Shown in pieces: positions 45,451-55,328 of a stretch of DNA of 64,000 nucleotides. A program made the translations under genes and the position numbers. The notes beneath the pieces were generated by a model, which saw nothing but the letters and a program-made list of their open reading frames with translations, was not told the origin of the DNA and did not search any database. Source of the stretch: Petroclostridium sp. X23 (GTDB lineage: Bacteria > Bacillota > Clostridia > SK-Y3); the NCBI RefSeq assembly GCF_030013905.1, contig NZ_CP124862.1, forward strand, positions 1,863,051 to 1,927,050. The letters are read 5' to 3'. The first letter of the stretch is position 1, and every line of letters starts with the position of its first letter.

Positions 45451-48400
45451 TCAAACTACTGCTGCCTGGGATGCTTTTTTATTTTTTCTGCGGTTTTTGA
45501 TCTTCATACCGATATCATCAAATAGCGTATAAATAACAGGTATGATTACCAATGTTAATATGGTGGAAGTAATCAGTCCTCCGATTACTACCGTTGCCAT
45601 TGGTGCTTGCATCTCCGCCCCTTCTCCTATTCCCAAGGCCATAGGCAGCAATCCCAGAATGGTTGTCAGCGTTGTCATTAATATAGGACGCAATCGGGTA
45701 GGTCCTGCCTTCAGGATTGCTTCCCGTCTTTCCATGCCGGTCGCCCTCAGCGTATTTACATAATCTACAAGAACAATGGCATTGTTTACTACGATCCCTG
45801 CTAACATAATAACACCGATAAATCCATTTACGCTTAAGCTTCTACCTGTAATCAGCAGCCCTAGTAATGAACCCGTATAAGCAAGAGGTATGGAAAACAT
45901 AATGGTAAACGGGTGCAGTAATGACTCAAACTGTGCTGCCATCACCATATATACCAGTAGAACCGCCAACAGCAGTGCTTGAATCAAACTGACAAAGGAC
46001 TCCATCATTTCCTTCTGTTCTCCCCCGGAAGTAATCGCATATTCCGACGGTACCGAAAGACCGGATAACTTGCCGTCGATATCCCTGCTTACACTTCCTA
46101 AGTCTCTTCCGAATATATCTGCGGTGACACTGACATATCTCTGCTGATTTTCACGCCCAATGGCTACCGGTCCCTCTTCCAAAACGACATCGGCAATATC
46201 TGTTAAAGACACTTCCACTCCGGAAGCTGTTACGATTTTAATATTTTTTAACTGCTGAAAATCTTTTCTTTTTTCTTTGGGCACCTGAACTCTTATATCA
46301 ATTTCATCTCCACCCACTTTATACGTGGTTGCTACCTGTCCTGTGATGGTAGTTCTAATGGCCGATGCCACCTGGGATGTTCCCAAACCGTAATAAGAAG
46401 CCTTATCCCTATTTACATAGATCTGCGCTTCCGGACGGCCTTCAGCGATACTGGATTCTACCTGCCGTGTTCCTTCTACGGAGCTTACCAGCTCTACAAC
46501 CTGTGTCGATATTTCCTCAAGCTTCTGCATATCCGGACCGCTAATTTTAATGGAGATCGGAGAAGAACTTCCCATCCCTCCGCCCATTGAAGAGCTTGCC
46601 TCACTGACGGTTATGTCCGCTCCCGGAATGGCCTTTACCTTTTGTCTGATTTCATCCACAATCTGCGCCGTACTCCTCTGCCTCTGGTTCAAGGATACCA
46701 GTGTTCCCGTAATACTTGCAGTATTTGATGACTCATCGCCCAAGCTGATTCCTCTGCCTGACGTAGCCACATTCACAAAAGCTTTTTCCAGCTCAGGAAT
46801 ATCCATCAGAATTTTTTCTACCTGCTGGGTGATCTTATTGGTTTCTTCCAACAGAACTCCCTGCGCAAGCTCAATATTCACCGAAAATTGTCCTTGGTCG
46901 GTTTTAGGCATATATTCCATCCCTATAAGCGGGAAGGCGCATAAACTAAGAATAAATATGGCCGCAACCGTAACCGCTGTCGTTTTTCGATGTCCCAATA
47001 CCCACTGCAGTACTTTCCGGTAGAAATGATCCAGCCCGTTTAACATATCATCCCATTTATCAAAAACTTTATTAAGGGTTTTCGCTCTAGATGCTTCATG
47101 AGGCTTCACCATTTTCAAAAACTTGGAGCTAAGCATCGGTATGAGCGTTAAAGATACCAATAGTGAGGCCCCTAATGAGAAGGCTACCGTAAGAGCCAGC
47201 TCTTTAAAGATTTGTCCTGCCATGCCTTGAACAAAGACAATGGGCAGAAATACCGCAACGGTGGTCAGCGTAGAAGCCATTACTGCGCCCCCAACTTCCT
47301 GCGTTCCCAGTTTAGCCGCTTCAATCCTGCTGTATCCTTCATTTCTATGCCTGTATATATTTTCCAATACAACAACAGAGTTGTCTACCAGCATCCCGAC
47401 CCCAAGGGCAAGCCCTCCCAGTGAAATCATATTGATGGTGATGCCGGAAAAATAAACCGCGATAAAAGTAGTAATAACGGAAATCGGTATGGATGTTGCG
47501 ATAATAAAAGTAGTTCGTATATTTTTCAGAAAGATAAATAGTACGATTACCGCAAAGATACCCCCTAATATCGCACTCTGCGCCACATTGCCAATCGCCT
47601 TTTCTATATATTCACCTTGATCGAAAATCAGATCCATGTGTATGTCGGAATGTTCATCTTGTATCTTAATCATTTCTTCTTTTACAAGATTTACAACATT
47701 TAGCGTATTTGCATCGGTTTGCTTTTGTACCGATATGCTGATGCTGTCCTTCCCATTCATTCTGGTATATGAAGTAACCTCTTGATAGTCATCCTTCACT
47801 TCGGCGACATCGCGGATATAAATGATATTTCCTGTTGACAGGGTCATAGGAATATTCTTTATTTGCTCGACAGATTTGAATTGTCCTGTCGTTCTAATCA
47901 GCAAATTCTTATCTCCGTACTCTACACTTCCTCCCGGAAGATTTAAGTTTTCGGTCTGAAGCGCACTGCTAATATGATTGAAGGTAATGCCGTATCCTGC
48001 CATTTTCTGCGGGTCCAGTTCTACCCGAATCTCACGGGTTTTGCCGCCGGTCACGGAAATGGATGCGACTCCGTCAAGACTTTCCAATCTTGGCTTAATC
48101 CTATCTTCAATAAAGGTTTTAAGTTCCACTTCATTAGATTTTCCTTCAACTCCCATGCTTACAACCGGCATCATACTGGGGTCTGCTTTGATTACCATCG
48201 GATTACTGACATCGTCCGGTAACATTCCTTTAAACATATCTATTTTTTCCCGCATCTGCAAAGCGGCAAAATCCATATCTGTCCCGGAATTAAACTCCAC
48301 CATTACCATGGAATTTCCTTCTGAGGATTGAGATTGTATGGTTTTTACGTTATTTACCGTAGCAACCGCATTTTCAATGGGTTTGGTAACAATACTTTCG

Positions 48401-48576
48401 ATTTCCTGAGGTCCTACCCCTGAATACGTAGTAGAAACAATGGCCATTGGAAATTCGATATCCGGTATGAGTGCTACCGATATATGGGTTAACGATACGA
48501 CCCCCAGTACCAGAACAATCATCACACACATCAGGATTGCTACAGGCCTGTTTATAGATATTTCATGGATTTTCAT
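45451..48576 (-). CDS. RND-family efflux pump (HAE-type, AcrB-like) inner membrane transporter
   Basis: 1,041 residues: proton-driven exporter with two 6-helix halves and two large porter domains. Conserved TM4 shows GMLVDNSVVVLENIYRHR (first Asp present, second position Asn) and TM10 shows GVIMLAGIVVNNAIVLVDY. The duplicated fold and length match HAE/SwrC-like pumps. It starts 18 bases after the adaptor gene. No outer-membrane factor is present, as expected for a single-membrane cell. Regulation is probably by the MarR gene at the head of the operon. Confidence 0.95.
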   Translation of the reverse strand: MKIHEISINRPVAILMCVMIVLVLGVVSLTHISVALIPDIEFPMAIVSTTYSGVGPQEIESIVTKPIENAVATVNNVKTIQSQSSEGNSMVMVEFNSGTDMDFAALQMREKIDMFKGMLPDDVSNPMVIKADPSMMPVVSMGVEGKSNEVELKTFIEDRIKPRLESLDGVASISVTGGKTREIRVELDPQKMAGYGITFNHISSALQTENLNLPGGSVEYGDKNLLIRTTGQFKSVEQIKNIPMTLSTGNIIYIRDVAEVKDDYQEVTSYTRMNGKDSISISVQKQTDANTLNVVNLVKEEMIKIQDEHSDIHMDLIFDQGEYIEKAIGNVAQSAILGGIFAVIVLFIFLKNIRTTFIIATSIPISVITTFIAVYFSGITINMISLGGLALGVGMLVDNSVVVLENIYRHRNEGYSRIEAAKLGTQEVGGAVMASTLTTVAVFLPIVFVQGMAGQIFKELALTVAFSLGASLLVSLTLIPMLSSKFLKMVKPHEASRAKTLNKVFDKWDDMLNGLDHFYRKVLQWVLGHRKTTAVTVAAIFILSLCAFPLIGMEYMPKTDQGQFSVNIELAQGVLLEETNKITQQVEKILMDIPELEKAFVNVATSGRGISLGDESSNTASITGTLVSLNQRQRSTAQIVDEIRQKVKAIPGADITVSEASSSMGGGMGSSSPISIKISGPDMQKLEEISTQVVELVSSVEGTRQVESSIAEGRPEAQIYVNRDKASYYGLGTSQVASAIRTTITGQVATTYKVGGDEIDIRVQVPKEKRKDFQQLKNIKIVTASGVEVSLTDIADVVLEEGPVAIGRENQQRYVSVTADIFGRDLGSVSRDIDGKLSGLSVPSEYAITSGGEQKEMMESFVSLIQALLLAVLLVYMVMAAQFESLLHPFTIMFSIPLAYTGSLLGLLITGRSLSVNGFIGVIMLAGIVVNNAIVLVDYVNTLRATGMERREAILKAGPTRLRPILMTTLTTILGLLPMALGIGEGAEMQAPMATVVIGGLITSTILTLVIIPVIYTLFDDIGMKIKNRRKNKKASQAAVV

Positions 48577-48594
48577 ATTTACACCTCGTTTCTG

Positions 48595-49845
48595 CTACTT
48601 TACTATTGTAATCTTTGATCCATCTTGTAATAGGTTTTGGCCTTTCACAATCACCAGTTCATTTTCTTTTACTCCATCGATAATTTGAATAAATTTGCCA
48701 TCAGATGCACCAGTCTTTATTTGGCGTTTTTTAGCCGTATCCCCTTCAGCAACATAAATATATTTGATTCCCTGCTCATCGATCAGCGCAGTTAAAGGTG
48801 CCGCAACGGTATTTTCTATTCTTTCTACAACAAAATCAACCTCAGCAAACATGCCGCTTTTAAGTAACTGATCCTTATTTTCCAACGCTATTTTAACCGG
48901 ATAGCTCTGTGTCTTAACATCAGCGGCCGGACTGATACTGGATACCGTACCATCTACCGTATTCATACCCGCACCATCCACTCTTATTTGAACTTTATCC
49001 TCCAGCTTGATTTTATTAATAACATTCTCCGGAACATTAATATCAACAGATACTGTGCTAAGGTCCATTACCGTCATTGATGCTGCCGCTGAACTCGCAA
49101 ATTCTCCGACTTCGATATTCCTTGAAGAGACAACACCTGCAATGGGAGATCTGACAATCGTATTATCAACCTGCACCTTTGCCATCTCATATGCAACCTG
49201 AGCCTGCTTGACCCCCGCTTCCGCCGCCATCACATTTTCAGGGTTGATTTTATGAACGGTCAAATCCAGAGATGTTTTTGCCGCATTATATTGCTGCTCC
49301 GCAACCCTATAGGATGTCTGCGCCTGTTCGAAAGTTTGCCGGGATACACCGCCGCTTTCCAAAAGCGCTTTCATCCGGTCATAGTTCTCCTTTGCATCGT
49401 TATATTGTATTTCCGCATTTGCAAGGGCAGTTTGTAATTGTGAGATCTGCTGTTCCGCAGATCCGCCCTTTGTCTTCTGAAGTGTTGCCTGCGCGCTGGC
49501 CAAAGAGGCTTGTGCTTGAGCCATTTGCAGTCTTGCATCGGTATCTTCCAGCGTAAAGAGTATATCTCCTGCTTTCACTTGCTGTCCTACATCGAAATGG
49601 ATGGTGCTGACTTTTCCCGCTGACTTCGGACTAATGCTTACTTCTTGTGTCGGTTTAATCTTTCCATTGAATGTAATGCGTGAATGAATGTCTGTTTTGC
49701 CGACAGCCACAGCTTCAACGGTAATGTCAGATTGGACATCGATTTCCGAATCCACTGCCGCTTTCTTCGCGCCACATCCTGAAAATATGGAAACTATCAA
49801 TAATGCAGTTAAACATAAAATACTTATTTTACTCTTATTAATCAT
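48595..49845 (-). CDS. RND periplasmic adaptor (membrane fusion) lipoprotein
   Basis: 416 residues; lipobox IFSGCGAKK (Cys about 24). Lipoyl halves at about 75-110 (KSAGKVSTIHFDVGQQVKAGD) and 190-250 flank a long Ala/Gln-rich coiled coil (QAQASLASAQATLQKTKGG and on). C-terminal barrel about 260-416. It links the RND pump to the outside. Second gene of the operon, 37 bases after marR. Confidence 0.94.
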   Translation of the reverse strand: MINKSKISILCLTALLIVSIFSGCGAKKAAVDSEIDVQSDITVEAVAVGKTDIHSRITFNGKIKPTQEVSISPKSAGKVSTIHFDVGQQVKAGDILFTLEDTDARLQMAQAQASLASAQATLQKTKGGSAEQQISQLQTALANAEIQYNDAKENYDRMKALLESGGVSRQTFEQAQTSYRVAEQQYNAAKTSLDLTVHKINPENVMAAEAGVKQAQVAYEMAKVQVDNTIVRSPIAGVVSSRNIEVGEFASSAAASMTVMDLSTVSVDINVPENVINKIKLEDKVQIRVDGAGMNTVDGTVSSISPAADVKTQSYPVKIALENKDQLLKSGMFAEVDFVVERIENTVAAPLTALIDEQGIKYIYVAEGDTAKKRQIKTGASDGKFIQIIDGVKENELVIVKGQNLLQDGSKITIVK

Positions 49846-49881
49846 ATGAACCCCCGTAATTTTTACTTAAAATATCCTTGC

Positions 49882-50325
49882 TTAAACGTGATGATTTAAC
49901 GCCAGCAAATTATCAGCAACTTTTTTTTGAACATTAAAGAAAAAACTCATCTCTTCATCGGTGATATTATAAAAGCACTTTTCAAACAACTTCATTCTAT
50001 TTCCCTGTACGATATCCAGGATTCGCTCTCCTTCTTCCGTTAGAGAAATTTTTACAATCCGCCTGTCCTCTTCGCTTCGTTCTCTGTTTACCAGTTTCAA
50101 ATTAACCAGCTTATTTACAAGGCTGGTTACGCCGCTTAATGTAATACCCAGAAAGTTGGAGATATCTGTTACAATACTCGGCCCATACACCTTGATGAAT
50201 CCAAGCAAATAGATATGCGGTATACTAATAGCAGGATTAATACCTTCTGTCAGGTATATCCTCATATTCTTATGAATTGCAAAAGACAATTTTCCGAAAT
50301 CTTCAAACCAATTCTTTCTACCCAC
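49882..50325 (-). CDS. MarR-family transcriptional regulator
   Basis: 147 residues, winged-helix core (VTDISNFLGITLSGVTSLVNKL, about 56-77, and the wing RSEEDRRIVKISLTEEG). It begins with GTG after AAGGGGGTAAAATATC. Located before the RND adaptor and pump genes, so it is the likely repressor of its own operon. A good promoter and a CTTAAG-type repeat lie just upstream. Confidence 0.93.
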   Translation of the reverse strand: MGRKNWFEDFGKLSFAIHKNMRIYLTEGINPAISIPHIYLLGFIKVYGPSIVTDISNFLGITLSGVTSLVNKLVNLKLVNRERSEEDRRIVKISLTEEGERILDIVQGNRMKLFEKCFYNITDEEMSFFFNVQKKVADNLLALNHHV

Positions 50326-50344
50326 GATATTTTACCCCCTTAAT

Positions 50345-50361
50345 CATTAAGTCACTTAAGT
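50345..50361. promoter_or_regulatory. Candidate MarR operator (repeated CTTAA motif)
   Basis: CATTAAGTCACTTAAGT contains the palindrome ACTTAAGT (50354-50361) and a second ATTAAGT half 9 bases away. It lies just downstream of the predicted start of transcription. Confidence 0.5.
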
Positions 50362-50373
50362 ATTATACCGCTT

Positions 50374-50402
50374 ATTATATAGCTATTAAATAATGAAGTC
50401 AA
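50374..50402 (-). promoter_or_regulatory. Sigma-A promoter of the marR-RND operon
   Basis: Minus strand TTGACT (50402-50397), 17-bp spacer, TATAAT (50379-50374). Confidence 0.75.
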
Positions 50403-50439
50403 GAAAGCTTTTTCATTATAACAGCTATATTTCAGCGCT

Positions 50440-51507
50440 TTATCTCATATTATCCACAAAGTACATCTCATAGATGTTTTTAATGGTAGTCTTTAACGCT
50501 GCATAAACCGGCAGTGCTATCAGTAATCCGATAAATCCAAATAGCGAGGCACCTGCCAGTAATAAAAGAATAATGGTTACCGGATGAATGTGCAGACTCT
50601 TGCCCATAATTTGCGGAGAAATCAAACTGGCATCGATTTGCTGTACAATGATCATTACCGCTAATATCTTAACCATCATAAACGGGCTGTCGGTAATCCC
50701 TATAAGCAGCGCCGGTAGAATTCCTATCCATGGGCCGAAAAATGGAATAATGGCGGTGATCATTGCAAACAAAGCAAACAGGAAAGAATATTTCAGTCCT
50801 ATCATAAGATAACCGATCAACATTAATATACCAATGGCCAAAGCAACAATCATCTGACCTAAAATATACGAAGAAAGCGCTGTGTCGATTCCTTTTATGA
50901 TGATTACGCTATTATCTTTATGCCTCTTCGGAACGATCTTGATCACATTTTCAATAAAATGATGATCATCTTTAAGAAGATAAAATAAGATAAAAGGCGC
51001 TATCAGGAGTGCCGTTCCTATATTTGTAAGGGTAGATAACACTCCGAAAATGATAGTACCCAAGCTTTGAGTTACTTTTTCAAAAGCACCGATTATTTTT
51101 TGCTCCAAATTCAGAGTGGAAATAAAGCCAAACCGCTCATCACTTATAAAATATGTAATTCTTTCCTGCGCTGCTTGATAGATTCTCGGAAAATCATTCT
51201 TAAACTGTTCAAACTGCTTTGCAAATATAGAGCCTGAATAGCTTGCCATCAACGCAAAAAACAGTATAATCACAATGCAGGAAATGATAATGGAAGCCGT
51301 TTTAGGAGCACGATATTTCTGTAATAATCGGACTAAAGGACGAAGTATATAGTAAAGGAGTCCGGCAATAAATATGGGTATGGAAATCGTATAAAAAACT
51401 TCCTTAAAAGGCTGCAAAAAGAAATCTATTCTTCCAAACACATAGATAATTAATAAGGTTAATAATATACCTGTTGCATACTTAAAAAACTTATGATGAA
51501 ACCACAT
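50440..51507 (-). CDS. AI-2E-transporter family (YtvI/PerM-like) membrane protein
   Basis: 355 residues, about 7-8 helices, with the family patterns RPLVRLLQKYRAPKTASI and FFGPWIGILPALLIG (about 262-276), then VSPQ-type loop LISPQIMGKSLHIHP (about 303-317). This superfamily includes proposed sporulation or export proteins. The ATG at 51507 follows AGGAGG. Single gene, head-to-head with the YtxH-like gene. Confidence 0.9.
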   Translation of the reverse strand: MWFHHKFFKYATGILLTLLIIYVFGRIDFFLQPFKEVFYTISIPIFIAGLLYYILRPLVRLLQKYRAPKTASIIISCIVIILFFALMASYSGSIFAKQFEQFKNDFPRIYQAAQERITYFISDERFGFISTLNLEQKIIGAFEKVTQSLGTIIFGVLSTLTNIGTALLIAPFILFYLLKDDHHFIENVIKIVPKRHKDNSVIIIKGIDTALSSYILGQMIVALAIGILMLIGYLMIGLKYSFLFALFAMITAIIPFFGPWIGILPALLIGITDSPFMMVKILAVMIIVQQIDASLISPQIMGKSLHIHPVTIILLLLAGASLFGFIGLLIALPVYAALKTTIKNIYEMYFVDNMR

Positions 51508-51714
51508 ATTACTTCCTCCTACCATAGGCAATTTTTTCTATCATAGTTATTCTAACCAACATTCAACGTAAAAGCAAACATCTTGTATTAAAAATATAAA
51601 AATAATCGATTTCTACCTATAATTTCATTAAATCGTTTAATTTCTGCCAAATGTGGTATATATATGGTGAAATTTACTACAATATAATAAAATCATTTAA
51701 GGGAGGTAGACAGA

Positions 51715-52104
51715 GTGTTTATTAAAGATTGGATGGAACATATCCAAAAAGAAAAAGAGCGTGAACGCAAAAGAGAAGCAGCTAAAAATATCGCAACCGG
51801 GGTTACTATAGGAACGATTGTCGGATCTGCCATAGGGGTTTTGTTCGCTCCCAAATCAGGCAAAGAAACAAGAAAAGATATTTCCGACAAAATCGGTGAA
51901 ACCACTGATTCTGTGAAAGAAGGATTAAAAGATTCTGCCGGAGAATTGAAAAATAGGCTTGAAAGTGCTGAAAAAAATATTGTAGAGGCCATCTCTACGT
52001 TAAAGGAATCTTTTATGGAATTGAAAGAGAAAAAGAAAGCGTTAAATGAAACGTCGGAAGAACTGAATCCGGAAGAAGATACAATTCAATCCGAACAATC
52101 CTAA
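51715..52104 (+). CDS. YtxH-domain protein
   Basis: 129 residues: basic N-terminus, one glycine-rich hydrophobic segment (VTIGTIVGSAIGVLFAPKSG, about 29-48; the APKSGKETR pattern is the YtxH signature), then a charged coiled coil. GTG start, 8 bases after GGGAGG. Paired with the next gene as ytxH-ytxG in bacilli, where they are stress-related. Confidence 0.85.
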   Translation: MFIKDWMEHIQKEKERERKREAAKNIATGVTIGTIVGSAIGVLFAPKSGKETRKDISDKIGETTDSVKEGLKDSAGELKNRLESAEKNIVEAISTLKESFMELKEKKKALNETSEELNPEEDTIQSEQS

Positions 52105-52165
52105 GTATGTATGCCTGCATTTCATGTACAAAAGAAAACTAACTTATAAATAAAGGGGTGATGAT

Positions 52166-52570
52166 GTGCTCCAGATGACAATTACATTGGCAGACCTAGG
52201 ACTTTTTCTTCTTTTCATCCTCGCCGTAATATTCAGTGTATATTTGATTCTAGTATTGATCCATTTGTCAGAGGTATTAAAACGTGTTAGAAAAATTGTT
52301 GAAACCAATGAAGAATCTATAACCAAAATGCTCAAACCCATGCCGGAAGTAACAAAAAATGTAGCTTCCATAACATCCAATACAAGTCATATCACCGGCT
52401 CGGTAAAAGATACTTTAGAAAAAGTTGACTCTTCCGCCACCGCCATCAGCGAAGGTATTACTGAAACCGTGTCTGTTTTTCGAGAAAGCGCCCAGGATGT
52501 TACTATTTACATAAAAATTATTACTGAAGTTGTGAAAGCTATCTCAAGTATTGCAAGAAAATCAAAGTAA
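52166..52570 (+). CDS. YtxG/DUF948-like membrane protein
   Basis: 134 residues: one N-terminal membrane helix (about 8-32), then a long coiled coil rich in Ser/Thr (EEVTKNVASITSN-type heptads). Similar to DUF948/YtxG. GTG start with AAAGGGGTG upstream. Follows ytxH by 61 bases, so likely one operon. Confidence 0.75.
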   Translation: MLQMTITLADLGLFLLFILAVIFSVYLILVLIHLSEVLKRVRKIVETNEESITKMLKPMPEVTKNVASITSNTSHITGSVKDTLEKVDSSATAISEGITETVSVFRESAQDVTIYIKIITEVVKAISSIARKSK

Positions 52571-52698
52571 GATACTTGGCTTTATGTCTATAAATATAAA
52601 ATTGATCTCTTATAGATAACCAAATCTGAAGTTAGAAATATACTATAATCAAATTTCCAAAGACTAATAAGTTTAATAATTTATAAGGGTAGATTCCA

Positions 52699-52738
52699 TA
52701 TATACAAGGAAGATGATTGCTCATCTTCCTTGTATATA
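52699..52738. terminator. Perfect 18-bp hairpin after the ytxHG pair
   Basis: TATATACAAGGAAGATGA pairs exactly with TCATCTTCCTTGTATATA around TTGC. There is no T-run, so it may be a weak terminator or a palindromic binding or processing site between two convergent genes. Confidence 0.55.
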
Positions 52739-52848
52739 TACTTGGTTACCTAAATTTCGTACAAATGACTTGTACATAATTTGTAAATAAGTTTCCCATA
52801 ATATTCAATTCTATTAATAATTGATTATGAAGTAATAAATCTTTTCAA

Positions 52849-54375
52849 TTACTCTTCTATTTCTAATTTATCTCCTCCTGTGAAAACATATTTTTTATGT
52901 CCATGTAAATAGACCCACTGGCTCGTACATCGATCTAAGAAATCTAAATGATATTGATCTTTTTCCTGCCATCTAACACCTTTTAATTCATTCGCAATCT
53001 CATCATATGAAGCACTAATTAGCTCTTTTGTTTTCATTGTGTTAAAATCAATAAAAATACTCTTATAACAATCTTCTTCCACTTCCGAAACAATAGCACT
53101 TTCATTACCCCATTCAATTGAAGATGCACCCATATCTAGTTCTGTTTTGTTTATTTCATGAAATCCTTCATCGTACAAAGTAACGACTGTTTTAAGTGTC
53201 TTAGGTTCATTAAACCGACCTACTTCATCCACAAATCCATTAACTGTAGCATATCCCTTTTGCCCATTTTTCAACATCATACATCGTATTTCGCTTCGAT
53301 AACATAAGGATAAATCAGTTTCTTTAATCAAACTTATTTTTCCACTCAATAAATCTAATCGATAAATACCAGATAAACCCTCTATATAATAAACATTGTT
53401 ACTCAAACAACCATTTGTTTTCATTCCACCATCTCCAATTAAATTGACTAACTTAGTCCCCTGACCAAGATTACTATAGGATTTTTCCCCTTTATACAAT
53501 CCCAAATCAAGTCCCCCAACAATTCCTTTGAATTGTTGAGATAGATAGATCGCTTTATTGTCATAAGAAAAAGCATCTAATAGCAGCGAATATTTGCTAT
53601 TCTTAATGTCTATTTTTTCAACATCTTCTGTAGAAAAAGTATATTTATAAAGATAAGGTACAAAGGCCTGTGGATCAGCTCCTATTTTGCCGTCATATAT
53701 TCGTTCCACTGAATCTTCATTATCTAATCCCTCAAATAAAACATATAAACAGTCCTCCTCATAAATCATTTTCGGAGAACGGTCCAATTTCATTCCAGTC
53801 TCTTCTAAAACGAACAACTGGGATACCGTTTTATTACTATCAATCCCCATAACGTGATAGTTGTATCTTCCTTCTTCCTCTTTCAGGATTTCTTCATACA
53901 CATAGCATCCGATCACATCTGTATTTTGACTTTTATTTACGTTAAAGTTACAAGTATGATAAATTGTTTCAAACCTATCTGTTAATGCACCAATACAAAA
54001 ATTGAATATATTTTTCTGGAAAACTAATAAAAATAAAAAGACTACGATAACTGTTAATTGAATAATAAAGTATTTTTGTCTAGTAGCTTTTTCTTTCTTA
54101 AAAGAATCCTTCATTGTATCTGCAAGTAATTCTTCTACTTCTTTCTTTTCAACACTTTTTTCTTCTTTTTTTTCACCACATAAAAGTTCCAATATGCTCA
54201 CATCCAATACTTGTGACAGTTTTTCTAAGACTGAAATATCCGGAAAGCTCAATCCTCGTTCCCATTTAGAAACTGCTTTATTTGTTAAGTGCAACTGATC
54301 TGCAAGTTGTTTTTGTGTAAGCTGTTTTTCCTTTCTAATCTCACATACAAATTTACCGAATTTTTCATTATCCAA
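52849..54375 (-). CDS. Membrane-anchored HTH protein with large external beta-propeller-like domain
   Basis: 508 residues. Residues 7-64 are an Xre helix-turn-helix (QKQLADQLHLTNKAVSKWERG); a charged linker follows, then one membrane helix (about 102-120). The remaining 380 residues are outside and made of repeated strand-rich blocks (YSLLLDAFSYDNKAIYLSQQ, VYYIEGLSGIYRLDLLSG), suggesting a beta-propeller. This layout would let an external signal act directly on a DNA-binding domain. No family name is recognised for the external part. It faces the two-component/lipoprotein cluster across 298 bases. Confidence 0.8.
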   Translation of the reverse strand: MDNEKFGKFVCEIRKEKQLTQKQLADQLHLTNKAVSKWERGLSFPDISVLEKLSQVLDVSILELLCGEKKEEKSVEKKEVEELLADTMKDSFKKEKATRQKYFIIQLTVIVVFLFLLVFQKNIFNFCIGALTDRFETIYHTCNFNVNKSQNTDVIGCYVYEEILKEEEGRYNYHVMGIDSNKTVSQLFVLEETGMKLDRSPKMIYEEDCLYVLFEGLDNEDSVERIYDGKIGADPQAFVPYLYKYTFSTEDVEKIDIKNSKYSLLLDAFSYDNKAIYLSQQFKGIVGGLDLGLYKGEKSYSNLGQGTKLVNLIGDGGMKTNGCLSNNVYYIEGLSGIYRLDLLSGKISLIKETDLSLCYRSEIRCMMLKNGQKGYATVNGFVDEVGRFNEPKTLKTVVTLYDEGFHEINKTELDMGASSIEWGNESAIVSEVEEDCYKSIFIDFNTMKTKELISASYDEIANELKGVRWQEKDQYHLDFLDRCTSQWVYLHGHKKYVFTGGDKLEIEE

Positions 54376-54673
54376 TCTATTACCCCTTTTCTCCCATAAA
54401 GTAGTATAGCTACACTATATAAATAAGCCAAAATTTTGTCAATCGACTGTAAGTAGACTATCATTTAAAAGCCTTGATCTTCTTCCATATAAAAAATATG
54501 CCCCCTTGGTGTAGTATCCTGACTTTTGCAGCAAAATAAAATAAAAAATCCCTCAATCTCTTTTAAATAATAAAGTGGTCCCCATGTCACAGAAAAATTT
54601 TCATTGCAAAACCTGCTCGAATAAAATAGAATTCTAGGTGTAGTATAAAAAGTGTTAAAATGAGGTGAAGTTT
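54376..54673. other. Divergent intergenic region between the HTH sensor and the response regulator
   Basis: AT-rich, no gene. Both facing promoters should be here; a GTGTAGTAT string occurs twice (54510-54520 and near 54640-54650) and might be a shared site, but this is weak. Confidence 0.4.
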
Positions 54674-55324
54674 GTGAGTGTAATTTTAATTATAGAAGAT
54701 GAAGAGCCTATTCGAGAGCTAATAAAGTTAAATTTGGATATGGCAGGCTATGAAATATTAGAAGCCTGTGACGGGGAGGAGGGACTCCATTATATAAACA
54801 ACGAAAAAATAGATCTGGTACTTTTAGATATAATGCTTCCAAAGCTGGATGGCTATGAATTATTACCTATACTTCTAAAGAAGAATATTCCCACAATCAT
54901 GCTAACAGCTAAAGATAGATTGAAGGACAAGGTTAGAGGTTTAGACATGGGTGCAGATGACTACGTGACGAAACCTTTTGAAGCTGTGGAGCTTCTAGTT
55001 CGAATCAAATCTGTTTTAAGGAGAACAGGAAAAGAAAAAACAAGAATTGTAGTTGACGATATTGAAATTTGCTTAGACCAACGGAAGGTTTTGAAAAATG
55101 GCAAGGAAGTAGACCTGACTTATAAGGAGTTTGGTTTATTGCGTTTGTTGGCGGAAAACAAGGGTAATGCCATGTCTCGTGATAAATTGTTAGAGCTGGT
55201 ATGGGGCTATGAATTTGAAGGAAACACCAGAACTGTTGACATACATGTCCAGCGGCTGAGAAATAAGCTGGAAATAGATAAGATTAAGACTATATATAAG
55301 GTTGGTTACCGAATGGAGGATTAA
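54674..55324 (+). CDS. OmpR-family response regulator
   Basis: 216 residues; acidic pair E8/D9, phospho-aspartate D52 in LLDIMLP, conserved K about 101 in TKPF, then a winged helix (ending IKTIYKVGYRME). The GTG at 54674 is chosen because GAGGTG sits 6 bases upstream. The stop is just before the kinase gene, so they form one operon. Confidence 0.93.
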   Translation: MSVILIIEDEEPIRELIKLNLDMAGYEILEACDGEEGLHYINNEKIDLVLLDIMLPKLDGYELLPILLKKNIPTIMLTAKDRLKDKVRGLDMGADDYVTKPFEAVELLVRIKSVLRRTGKEKTRIVVDDIEICLDQRKVLKNGKEVDLTYKEFGLLRLLAENKGNAMSRDKLLELVWGYEFEGNTRTVDIHVQRLRNKLEIDKIKTIYKVGYRMED

Positions 55325-55328
55325 GAAA

